A stretch of DNA of 62,000 bases. Source: Symbiodinium natans. Taxonomy: Eukaryota; Sar; Dinophyceae; Suessiales; Symbiodiniaceae. The translations under genes were made by a program, and so were the position numbers. The notes below the pieces were generated by a model. That model saw only the letters and a list, made by a program, of their open reading frames with translations. It searched no databases and was not told the DNA's origin. The stretch covers positions 1 to 62,000 of the forward strand of contig CAJNDS010002404.1 of the NCBI GenBank assembly GCA_905221605.1. Reading direction: 5' to 3'. This document shows, one piece after another, positions 23,093 to 32,425 of this stretch (within the stretch, counting starts at the first letter, position 1; each line of letters begins with the position of its first letter).

Positions 23093-23170
23093 ATTTGATG
23101 TTCGCGACCGCACGGCCTCCAGCCCCAACCCCTTTGACTGGCGTGGCGATCGTAGACTTTCCCGGGATAT
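23093..23170 (+). CDS. Internal exon, unidentified
   Basis: Acceptor TTGGCTGAAG. Frame FDVRDRTASSPNPFDWRGDR then RLSRDM, in phase with the previous exon. A GC donor at 23171 precedes the in-frame TGA at 23178-23180; if that donor is not used this would be the last exon. Confidence 0.55.
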
Positions 23171-23284
23171 GCGGGATTGAGGGTAAACCCTAAACCCTAA
23201 ACCCCAGGGATTGGGCTCAAGGCATGCTTCGGGGACTTCCGGGATTTAGGGTTGGGACTTTGCCTGGCGCGCTCCGCTGGCCAG

Positions 23285-23327
23285 GCAGTCGAGATGGTCG
23301 GCTTTGTCGGAAACTTAGATCCTCCCA
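23285..23327 (+). CDS. Candidate internal exon
   Basis: Acceptor CTGGCCAG, frame AVEMVGFVGNLDPP, GC donor (CCCA then GCCAAC) or longer. Phase to the neighbours is not settled. A run of about 40 G follows at 23397. Confidence 0.4.
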
Positions 23328-23396
23328 GCCAACCTCCTGTCTGCTGCAGCTTCAATCTGCTGCACCTCAGTCTGCTGCAGCTAGGGGCGGGGCGGG

Positions 23397-23438
<42 letters not shown>

Positions 23439-23748
23439 ATTAGCGAACTTTGGCACCTTCTATCGCCCGATATCCCTACATCACCTTCGAGAAAAAAATT
23501 GCAGGAAACCCCAACCAAAAAAGGAGCACAGCTCGGATCAGGGCCCCTCGAAAGCTCCTGCTTGAACCTTCATCTCCAAACCCTCAAAACCTCAAACCCT
23601 TAAACCCTTAAACCCCTCAACCCCCTGTGTGCGCCCGAACCCCCCCTGCCTGGGCATCTAAGGGCTAAATGAGGGGACTCTTTCAAGGCTGCTGAGGGTT
23701 CAGGCCTCAAAAACCCGAATCTCCATGAATCCCCCCCCCTCCCCCGAG

Positions 23749-23804
23749 GACGCACCGAGCTATGACATCGACCTCGAGCGGAACCCGGAGTCGGGGAGCC
23801 AAGG
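23749..23804 (+). CDS. Internal exon, acidic
   Basis: A pyrimidine run and CCCGAG precede frame DAPSYDIDLERNPESGSQ. The donor lies in GGGTTAGGG. The last 15 nt are nearly repeated at 23961-23975 at the far side of the intron. Confidence 0.55.
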
Positions 23805-24007
23805 GTTAGGGTTTAGGGTTTTTTTCGTAGCTGAATGAGTACAATTTCACTTTTTGGGATACTACAATCCCCGATAGAACTGAAAGTGCACACTTCTTTG
23901 GGCTTATGAACTCAGCAACTAAGGTTTAGGGTTTGGGGTTTAGGGTTTAGGGTCACCTCGAGTCGGGAAGCCCAGCGCAAGCGTGCAAGTGCGTACGCGG
24001 GCCATCT

Positions 24008-24096
24008 TAGGGCCCCATGTATACCCTTTAAGGGATTTATAAGGGCCCTATATATATATATATATATACCCTTTAAGGGATGATGAGGGCCCTATG

Positions 24097-24132
<36 letters not shown>

Positions 24133-24233
24133 CATATATATATATATGTATATACATACATATACTACATATACCCTTCAAGGGCTTCTGGAGGGTACCT
24201 GATTTCCCTCGTTCCCTACTAAGAGCCAGCCAG
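24008..24233. mobile_element. Family C element with TA-rich interior
   Basis: Contains CCCTTTAAGGG palindromes, long TATATA stretches and the right end CGTTCCCTACTAAGAGCCAG typical of family C. The left terminus is degenerate. Confidence 0.45.
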
Positions 24234-24329
24234 TCATCCTGGGGCCTCAGAGAGGGGCTCTAAGCCTTCATCCCCAGGAAGAACTCAGTGTGCCCCTTAA
24301 ACCCTGAACCCCTGAACCCTAGATCCCAA

Positions 24330-24417
24330 ACCCTAAACCCTAAACCCTAAACCCTAAACCCTAAACCCTAAACCCTAAACCCTAAACCCTAAACCCTAAA
24401 CCCTAAACCCTAAACCC
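24330..24417 (-). repeat. (CCCTAAA)12 array
   Basis: Clean C-rich array ending 18 nt before the acceptor of the exon at 24436. Confidence 0.95.
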
Positions 24418-24435
24418 AAATCCTCGTCCTCAAAG

Positions 24436-24487
24436 GATGCGGAAGGAGCAGCTGGTCTCGGAGCTGAGCCATGCCCTCCGCTTCAAG
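24436..24487 (+). CDS. Internal exon, helical charged segment
   Basis: Acceptor CGTCCTCAAAG. Frame MRKEQLVSELSHALRFK, GC donor (AAG then GCTTCC), phase 0. The frame stays open to 24502. It is the first of a run of exons (to 30148) that all join in phase using GC donors. Confidence 0.65.
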
Positions 24488-24540
24488 GCTTCCCAACAAA
24501 GGAAGTGGGGCTTTTGGGGGCTTTTGGGGGCTTTTACCTG

Positions 24541-24632
24541 TAGGGTTTAGGGTTCAGGGTTTAGGGCTTAGGGTTTAGGGTTTAGGGTTTAGGGTTTAGG
24601 GTTTAGGGTTTAGGGTTTAGGGTTTAGGGTTT
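24541..24632 (+). repeat. (TTTAGGG)13 array
   Basis: Intron 5' array after the exon at 24436, preceded by three GGGGGCTTTT units. Confidence 0.93.
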
Positions 24633-25120
24633 GGGCGTGCCAAAACAAGTGCAGGCAGCTGGTACCTGAAGGTCTCTTTACACTTGCAATTGGTTTCCTT
24701 CATGTGCTCCTCGTCTGGGGCCCCCAAAGCTAGAAACAGTGCGGGCTGTGGTTGCTTCTCGGGTGGTGCCCAAATTGTCCAGCCCTACAAACCTTAAGCC
24801 CCAAGCTCCGCTGGCTGCCAAGTCCTAAGCTACCTACAGACTGCGGTCGGCAAGCACTGAAGCCCCCGAACCCAAATGCCCACAAAACCCTAAAGAACAA
24901 CAAATCCCGCAACCCCGCAAAGAGGCGCCCTCAACCTCAACCCTCCAAGCTGTCAAAACCGCCTCACCACCGCGAAGCCCTGAAGCCACCCCCAACAAAG
25001 CAAACCCCGCAAAGCCTAAAGCCTCGAACGCCCCCAACTCCTCCCCCCAAATAGCAGCAACCACACAAGCCCTAAAGCCCCTGAGACATTCTGGGGCAAA
25101 CTAAAGTCTCCGTCCTTTTG

Positions 25121-25222
25121 AGGGGTTTAGCCCCTTATACTAACAGTCCTTAATAGGGATTATAGTACCCCCCCCTTTTATAATTCCTATTTAGAACTGT
25201 TAGTATAAGGGGAACATGTCAA
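25121..25222. mobile_element. Family A MITE-like element
   Basis: CCCCTTATACTAACAGTCCT and AACTGTTAGTATAAGGGGAA are near-perfect inverted arms. The outer left GGGATG is degenerate. Confidence 0.7.
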
Positions 25223-25439
25223 GGTTCAGGGTTCAGAGGCTAGGTCCCAAAGCAGCAACGCCCTACACTCTCAAGACGAAACAGGAGAGCTTGGATGAGG
25301 GGTTTAGAGAACCCTCAAAAAGGTTCCAAGCAGCTATTCCTGCCGGTACCCTACCAGCCCACCTAGAACGACCCCATGAGTCCCCAAGTACCTTGAGCCC
25401 CAAGCCCTAAACCCTAAACCCTAAACCGTAAACCCTAAC

Positions 25440-25543
25440 CCCTAAACCCTAAACCCTAAACCCTAAACCCTAAACCCTAAACCCTAAACCCTAAACCCTA
25501 AACCCTAAACCCTAAACCCTAAACCCTAAACCCTAAACCCTAT
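25440..25543 (-). repeat. (CCCTAAA)15 array
   Basis: Clean array ending just before the acceptor TGCTGTTTGCAG of the next exon. Confidence 0.95.
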
Positions 25544-25563
25544 ACCCTAGCTGCTGTTTGCAG

Positions 25564-25626
25564 CCGGGAGTCAGCCAGGGGCACTGCATCCTGAAGCTGG
25601 GCATGGACGAAGACTTGCTGGAACAG
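25564..25626 (+). CDS. Internal exon, unidentified
   Basis: Strong acceptor CTGCTGTTTGCAG. The 21-codon frame includes GHCILKLGMDEDLLEQ. A GC donor (CAG then GCCGCT) gives phase 0 and joins the exon at 26477. A GT donor at 25655 would lengthen it by 28 nt but breaks the phase. Confidence 0.65.
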
Positions 25627-26476
25627 GCCGCTGGGGATGCCAAGAGCGCGAAAGGTAGGGTTTAGGGTTTGGGGTTTGGGGTTTGGGGTTTGGGGTTTAG
25701 GGTTTAGGGTTTAGGGTTTAGGGTTTAGGGTTTAGGTTGCTTTGGGGAGAGATGGCATGACCATCTGGATAATAGTGGGTCCAATCCTCCAGCAGCTGGG
25801 AAAAGTTTCAGAGGTAACCTTGTTCCTTTTTTGTTGTAGCTAGGGTAAGGCTCTCTTACCAACCCCAAGTGCGCAAAAAAAACGTGTCTTGTTTCAACCT
25901 TTGGTTTCGTTCTTTTCCAGCTTCGCCGCCGAGCGCCCCCCCTTCACCTTCTCACGCCGGTCTTCTTTTTTCAAGTTTGCAGGCCGGGGTTGGTGGCATC
26001 TTTCACTTGGAATGGGTTTGGGGTTTAGGGTTCAGGGTTTCTGGTTCAAGGTTTCTGGTTTAGGGTTCCCCACAAAGGGGGCCGAGAGTTTAGGTCAAGC
26101 CCCTATTAACTCCGTCTTGAGTTGCTTCTCACAGTCACAGGAAAAGGGTGGTGTTTGTGGGATTTGGGGTTAGGGTTTGAGGCTTCAAGGCGGTTTCGGG
26201 TTTCGGGGGTTTAGGGTTTGGGCTTCGAGGGTTTAGGGGTTTGGGGTTGAGGAGTTGAGGGGTTCAGGGTTAAGGTGCTTGGGGTTTGGGGTTATCCAAA
26301 CAAGCAAGGACAGAAAGAAGGGGCACACCTTTCTTGCAGAAGAGTGCTAGGGGACCGCTATCTCCTTCCATTTAGACACCCTAAACACTAAACACTAAAC
26401 CCTAAACCCTAAACCCTAAACCCTAAACCCCCAAATTTAGGCATCTTGGGGCATTGGGGGGGAGCAAGCCCTCTAG

Positions 26477-26535
26477 GCCAGCGACGAAGCCACCGACCTG
26501 AAAAGAGCTGGAAAGATGCAGCCGCCGGGAGCCTG
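26477..26535 (+). CDS. Internal exon, unidentified
   Basis: Acceptor GCCCTCTAG. Frame ASDEATDLKRAGKMQPPGA, then a split Trp codon at a GC donor (TG then GCCTAT), phase 2, matching the 1-nt start of the exon at 27379. Array-bracketed on both sides. Confidence 0.6.
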
Positions 26536-27378
26536 GCCTATTGGGGATCCTGGCTCTCATGTTTTTTGGGGTTTAGGGTTTAGGGTTTAGGGTTTGGGGT
26601 TTGGGGTTTGGGGTTTAGGGTTGTTTAGGGCTTTAGGGTTTAGGGTTAGTAGCTTTTCAAGGCATCCCCATGGTGAAGACAGAATCCCCGGCGGTATACT
26701 GTCTCCCCAAGCCTGCAGACGGCAAAAAGTTGCCACCTGAAACGCTCACCCAGACGACAGCAACCTTTATGAAATCGTACGACTTGATTCATGCAAAGAT
26801 TCCCCTAACCCCAGTGGCTAGGGAATCTCTTCTTTAAGGGCTTACAGTGTTTGAGGTGAGGGCTAGTTGTTGACCAACGCTTTTTGCACTTGTGAGGCCT
26901 AAATACATGCCCGAAAGATGACTTCAGCTCGTCCTTCATGCCGAGTTTAGATTGCGGCCTAAGAAGCGTGTCTTTAGCTTGCGCAGCAACCGAACCCTAA
27001 AACCTAAACCCCGAGCCCTAAACCGCATTCCGAAACCAGGATGGTTGAGGTGCTTGCAGACGACTGCCACCTCTGAAGCCAAAAGCCCTAAAAAGCCACG
27101 GGGGCACAAAGCCAGGCCCACAACTGGTACCCTGCCAGCCTACCACACTCTTCTCGACCCCACTGAACCCCGATACCCTGCTAAACCCTAGTAAGCCCTA
27201 GAAAAGCCTGCTGAGCCCAAGCATTTCCTTAACCCTACTTAAACTACTCTAGAAAGCCCTACTAAACCTTGCCAAACCCTAATCAAGCTTACTCCTGACC
27301 CTAAGCCCTAAACCCAACCCTAAACCCTAAACCCTAAACCCCGTTAGCCTAAACCCTACTCAACCCTACTCAGCCTAG

Positions 27379-27417
27379 GCCACCAGCGCAGCTCGTCGAC
27401 GCACTCCTGGGACCCGA
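27379..27417 (+). CDS. Internal exon, unidentified
   Basis: Acceptor CTCAGCCTAG. Frame PPAQLVDALLGPE to a GC donor (GAG then GCCGCC), phase 0. A GT donor at 27449 would add ten codons in the same phase. Confidence 0.55.
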
Positions 27418-27914
27418 GGCCGCCACAGACGCGCCTCCAAGAACTGCGGTTTGGGGTTTAGGGTTTAGGGTTTAGGGTGTAGGGTTTAGGGTTTAGGGTT
27501 CGGGTTCCGTAGATTTATAGTCCTACTTGGAGCAGGGTTCAATTTTGGGTTTGCGGTCTTGGGGCTTAGGATTGAGACGTGTGAATGTTTTTTTTGGCCG
27601 TGAATCCGCCCTTTATCCGACCTTCCCGAGAAAAAACCCAGTGATACTTCTAGGACGTAGCCAGACATACAAGGGAAATCGCGGTGCCCCACCTTCAGAG
27701 TGAAGGAATGCATCCCTGCACTTGGGGGTCTAGAGTAGTTCATAAGCTGGTACCTGACGTTCTAGTTTATTCGATTCACAGTTACCCCAGCTTTTTTTAA
27801 CACGCAGCCAAAGCACCCATGAACCTCCCAATACAGCCGCCCCATGTTACGCCCTAGGGTTTAGGGTTTAGGGTTTAGGGTTTTGGGTTTAGGGTTCAGG
27901 GACACAGTGCCCAG

Positions 27915-27968
27915 GGCACCAACGAGTACTGTCGCCTGGACCAGCTGCCTGAGGATGAGGGCGACGAG
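27915..27968 (+). CDS. Internal exon, acidic
   Basis: Acceptor AGTGCCCAG. Frame GTNEYCRLDQLPEDEGDE, GC donor (GAG then GCACGG), phase 0. TTTAGGG arrays lie on both sides here, so the upstream intron lacks the usual C-rich end. Confidence 0.6.
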
Positions 27969-28382
27969 GCACGGGGATGCTTTAAAGGTCTTCAGGGGTT
28001 TAGGGTTTAGGGCTAGGGTTTAGGGTTTAGGGTTTAGGGTTTAGGGTTTAGGGTTTAGGGTGTAGGGTTTGGGGCCCTGCTAATTCTACTGCACCTCGGG
28101 TCGTGGGCAAACAAGTCAGATCAAAAGCAGTTCCAAACTCTAACTCGTGGCGTAAGTACCCAAAACCAGAGTGCAACCCATTGTAACCTATCTTCTCCCT
28201 ACTAATCCCAGCGCCGCACGTAGCGCGCTCGTCCGGGAAAAAGCATGTACAACTGGCCGCGAAGCTCGAACCCCGAAGCTTTGTGTTCAGGGTTCTAGGG
28301 CAAACCCTGAACCCCCAAAACCCTAAACCCCTAAACCCTAAAACCTGAACCCACAAAACACTAAACCCTAATCCCTAAACCC

Positions 28383-28430
28383 CTCAACCCCTCAACCCCT
28401 CAACCCCTCAACCCCTCAACCCCTCAACCC
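28383..28430 (-). repeat. (CTCAACCC)6 variant array
   Basis: A homogeneous block of an 8-bp variant unit, followed at once by a canonical CCCTAAA array to 28512. Confidence 0.9.
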
Positions 28431-28552
28431 TAAACCCTAAACCCTAAACCCTAAACCCTAAACCCTAAACCCTAAACCCTAAACCCTAAACCCTAAACCC
28501 TAAACCCTAAACCCAAACCCGCAAACATCCAAGTACGTGGCTTCCTGCCCAG

Positions 28553-28610
28553 GATGTCGAAGTCGGGCCCGAGTTAACGAAGCTTAACCAGCGCTTGCAC
28601 CAGATAGCAG
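28553..28610 (+). CDS. Internal exon, unidentified
   Basis: Acceptor CTTCCTGCCCAG. Frame DVEVGPELTKLNQRLHQIA, then G at a GC donor (GCAG then GCACAA), phase 1, as required by the exon at 29681. The exon end is duplicated downstream at 28692-28713. Confidence 0.6.
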
Positions 28611-28924
28611 GCACAAGGGGCTTAGGGTTAGGGTATTTTGGTTTTGGGTTTTGGGTTTAGGGTTTAGGGTTTAGGGTTCAGGGATTCAGGGTGCACCAGA
28701 TAGCAGGCACAAGAGTACCGGGATTTGGGGGGGGGGGTTTAGGGCTTAGGGCTTAGGGCTTAGGGTTTAGGGTTTAGGGTTTGGGGTTTAGGGTTTAGGG
28801 CTTAGGGTTGCTTGAGATTGTTCAGGGTTCAGGCCCGGGGAAGTTTCGAGGAGTTTCGAGGAAAGTTTCGAGGAAGTTTCTTTGTGAAACTCGTGAAGAA
28901 TTTCAAGCTACAGGGACTTGAGGC

Positions 28925-29002
28925 TTTATGGTAATCCCTTGAAGGGTAAATGTAGGGGAACATAAGGTACCGAATTCGCAATTCCCTACCAAGAGCCAGT
29001 GG
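28925..29002. mobile_element. Family C element, degenerate
   Basis: CCCTTGAAGGG core and right end ATTCCCTACCAAGAGCCAG. The left inverted end is poorly preserved. Confidence 0.4.
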
Positions 29003-29680
29003 GTTTGGGGGGTAGAGGTCAGGCTTTGTCTTTGGGGCTCCTGTCAAGGTTTCCAGGCTTTTTCATTGGGTTTTGGTGTTCAGGGTTTTGGGGTTTAGGG
29101 TTCAGGGTGCAGGGTTCAGGTTCAGGGTTTGAGCTCTAAGGGCATTTGGTCTCGTCGGTTATGGCTCGTAGGTCGGCTATAGGCAAGCCCTAGACACTAA
29201 ACCTGCAGAGTGATACTGCTAAAGCAGAGACTAAACTCAAGCCAGCTAAAGCTACCAGTAGCTTTGGCCTTTTGCCCCAGCCTTGTTGGTTTTGGGCTGC
29301 CGGTATCGTGCATGTCCAGCATCTAGCCTATCGATTCCCGAGTTGTCGTCCATCACCTAGCCAGGCCCCAAACCCCAAAGCATGTCTGGCGTTTCATCTA
29401 AGATACCTCATTCACGAACCTTGTTCAGAGATTCAACAGCCCAAACTGGCAAACCCTGAACCCTGAACCCTAGATCTCTTGCATGTGTTGGCTGCCTCTT
29501 TGGCATTCTCAGGGATCGAGGATCGATCAAGTTTTCGCTAAAAGTTGCCCAGCAAAGCACATGACTAGCCACCCTATAAGCCCTTATGAAACCCCTTTGA
29601 AGGGTTTCATTTGGGATACCTTATGCATCTAACTCCCGACCGGAAACCATAGGGTGTAGGGTTTTCGGTTTGCGCTGCAG

Positions 29681-29752
29681 GAGCAAGCATCACGGTTTGC
29701 ACTAGCGACGGCTTGGACAACTGCGCCCGTACCCTCAGAAGACTCTTTGCAG
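29681..29752 (+). CDS. Internal exon, unidentified
   Basis: Acceptor TGCGCTGCAG, donor GTGAAC. Frame ASITVCTSDGLDNCARTLRR then LFA. Phase 1 at both ends, agreeing with the exons at 28553 and 30084. Confidence 0.6.
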
Positions 29753-30083
29753 GTGAACAGCCAAGATTCAGAGTTCATCTCTTCACCGGACACCGCTTAG
29801 GAATGGCTTTCAAATTCCTCCATGCTTAACTATGGGACCGGAGGTTATAATCTAGGAGTCGGGCTAGTTACTAATCGCATTCCCATCTGGTCCCGACGTA
29901 CTTATTGCAGACCCCGAAGACCCTGTTCTAATTCTTAAGGCCCCTGTAGTCCTTCTGGGTGTGATGCCCTAAACCCGAAACCCCCAAACCCCCAAACCCT
30001 AAAACCTAAACTCTAACCCTAAACCCTAGCCCTAAACCCTAAACCCTGAGCCCAAAAAAACCCTAAACCTGTATTACTTCTAG

Positions 30084-30148
30084 GTGTGACAGTTCAATTG
30101 TATACCAAGTTCCAGGTGTACGGGATGCTGGAACAAATCCCGATGCGG
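30084..30148 (+). CDS. Internal or last exon, unidentified
   Basis: Acceptor GTATTACTTCTAG. Frame VTVQLYTKFQVYGMLEQIPM then R, followed by a possible GT donor. If the donor is not used the same frame ends at TAA (30164-30166), so this may instead be the 3' end of the gene. Followed by a 16-unit TTTAGGG array. Confidence 0.55.
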
Positions 30149-30187
30149 GTGGCGGGGGTGTCCTAACAATGCAATACCGGCCTTTGA

Positions 30188-30300
30188 AGGGTTTAGGGTT
30201 TAGGGTTTAGGGTTTAGGGTTTAGGGTTTAGGGTTTAGGGTTTAGGGTTTAGGGTTTAGGGTTTAGGGTTTAGGGTTTAGGGTTTAGGGTTTAGGGTTTA
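30188..30300 (+). repeat. (TTTAGGG)16 array
   Basis: Uninterrupted G-rich array about 20 nt after the in-frame TAA of the preceding exon. Confidence 0.95.
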
Positions 30301-31090
30301 GCCTAACCCCTAAGCCCTCTTCGAAGATCGGCGAAGTTATACAAAGTAGGGCTACAAGTACCGTCAACAGGAACCCCAATGGGGCGATGGGGAACAAAGA
30401 GCCAGAGACCGTACCCATGATTCCTAAACCCTAAACCCTGAAACCACATCACAACCCTAAACCCTAAAACCACATCACGACCACTCCCTGCGCACTCTTA
30501 GGCCAAGTCTGGCGACTACCTAGTCCGAGGAGGCGCCAAGTCCAATGACCCTCTTTTTGTCGTCATGCTCTGCAGTTTTCCGGAGCAAATTCACTGGGTT
30601 CAGAGTGTTTCGGGCATGTAGGGTACTTGGGTTTAGTAGCGTTCCTTCTTCACAGGGAGTTCTACTTGAGCCCAATTTTTGGGAAGCTCGCATTTGAGTG
30701 GGTCGCTTCCGGAATCCATGTTTAGGGTTCAGGGTCTTACTAAAGTGTGGAGGCATTTTTTCGTGGGGATGCACCTCCGCCCCCGAAGCTCTCAAGACTC
30801 TGTAGGCATGAACCTGCCTACATCTCCACCCCCGAACCCTAAAGTTTGAAAGCCCCCGCAAACACTGAAAACGCGGGAGCCGGGTCTATCTTAGACATAT
30901 AGGCTTCTTAAGGGAGTGGGGGTTCAAGAGGGGGGTATGTGACCCAAGCTTCCCGAATACGCCCTGCTACTCCCTAAGGCTCCCTAAGCTTCCTTAAGGT
31001 TCCCGCGATACCTACCCTCCCATAAACCCCCCCTCCCTTAAGAACCCTAAACCCCAAAACCAAACCCTAAACCCTAAACCCTCCCTTAAG

Positions 31091-31188
31091 AATTCCCTAT
31101 GACAAACACCGAGAAGACGCAAGCCCCCGGGTCCGTCTCGATACGTTGCGGAGGCGACTTCGCCGATGAGATCGCAGAGCTCACCGAG
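31091..31188 (+). CDS. Internal exon, two plausible frames
   Basis: Acceptor CCTCCCTTAAG, GC donor GAG then GCCGGG (31189) or AG then GCGACT (31154). One frame runs MTNTEKTQAPGSVSIRCGGD and on to EIAELTE. The phase from the previous exon would instead give IPYDKHREDASPRVRLDTLR. Both look coding; frame unresolved. A TTTAGGG array follows at 31230. Confidence 0.5.
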
Positions 31189-31531
31189 GCCGGGCATGAG
31201 AACTGCAAAACCCCTCTTCCCCCGTTTAGGATTTGGGGGTTTAGGGTTTAGGGTTTAGGGTTTAGGGTTTAGGGTTTAGGGTTTAGGGTTTAGGGTTTAG
31301 GGGGGATTCCCGACGGCCCTCAACCCTAAGCAGCGGCATGTTCAGAGGAATTGTGGGTTTAGGCTGCTTTTGGGCTCCGCTTGAGCCAGCCGCCACTCCC
31401 AAAGGAATGTAGGCAGCGCATCCTTCTAGACCCCAAAGAAGAAGACGAAAGCCTAAAGCCCGCAAACCTGAAAAAACAATCTTAAACCCCTAAACCCTAA
31501 ACCCCAAGACCCCTAGCTGCTCTCATAGCAC

Positions 31532-31796
31532 ACTCATGCACCTCCAACGGGCTCGCTTGTCCTCGCGACAAGAGCATGCATCAAAGCTTGGTCTCGCTTG
31601 CAGCAGGCGGTTGCGCTGAGCAGTGCAGAAAGCGAGCTCTACGCCCTCGTAGTCGGGCACGTCTTTGGAGTCTGGTGCAGCTAATGCCAAAAACATACTG
31701 CGACTCAGAAGCAGCCGTGAACATCAGCCGCGTGGACGGACTTCGACAACCACGTCACATCGAACGACGCTCCTGCTTCGTGCGGATCTGCAGAGC
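31532..31796 (+). pseudogene. Decayed Ty1/copia RNase H fragment
   Basis: The first part reads ATRACIKAWSRLQQAVALSS then AESELYALVVG, the typical copia RNase H stretch. After a frameshift and an apparent deletion of about 20 residues it resumes as YCDSEAAVNISRVDGLRQ then PRHIERRSCFVR, the DS...RHI motif of the domain's C-terminal half. No LTRs, integrase or reverse transcriptase are visible nearby. It sits between CCCTAAA arrays inside an intron-like region. Confidence 0.8.
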
Positions 31797-31945
31797 CCTA
31801 AACCCTCAAACCCTAAAAGCTCAAACCCTGAACCCTAAAACCCTACCTAGAACCCTAAACCCTAAAGCCCGAAAACACGAAGAGTCCTAAAGCCTAAACC
31901 TAAAAGGCCAGAAGTCCCCAAAATCCCCTCTCTGGGCCTTGCCAG

Positions 31946-31986
31946 GAGTCCTGCACCTCGTGGCTTTCTCTGCTCAACAGGGCCAG
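31946..31986 (+). CDS. Internal exon, unidentified
   Basis: Acceptor GGGCCTTGCCAG, frame VLHLVAFSAQQGQ, donor GTTCAT. A TTTAGGG array follows from 32020. Another frame is open. Confidence 0.45.
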
Positions 31987-32313
31987 GTTCATGCTGCGGC
32001 CCCTGCACCTTTTTTGGGGGGTTTAGGGTTTAGGGTTCAGGGTTCAGGGTTCAGGGTTTAGGGTTTAGGGTTTAGGGTTTAGGGTTTAGGGTTTAGGGGT
32101 TGGGGCTTAGGGTTTGGGGCTTAGGGTTTTAAGGGCCTGAGGGTTTAGGCTTTCGGGTGTAGGGCCTTGAGGCAAGGGCTTTGGGGGTATTGGGGCTTCA
32201 GGGTTGATGCTTTGAGGGATTTAGAGGTTTTAGGGCTTTAGGGTTTAGTGCTTTGAGGGCTTCAGGGCTTTATGGGTTTGGGTTGCCGGCCGCATGTTTT
32301 GGGGAGGGGTTTT

Positions 32314-32425
32314 GCTGGCTCTTAGGTGGGCGTGAGGAAATAGAGTACCCTGTATCCCCCTTTGTAAACCCTTTAAAGGGAGTGCATGGCCTACCTCATG
32401 AACTCATTCCCAACTAAGAACCAGG
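32314..32425. mobile_element. Family C MITE-like element, complete
   Basis: Left end GCTGGCTCTTAGGTGGG and right end CATTCCCAACTAAGAACCAG are inverted, around a CCCTTTAAAGGG core. Confidence 0.6.
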
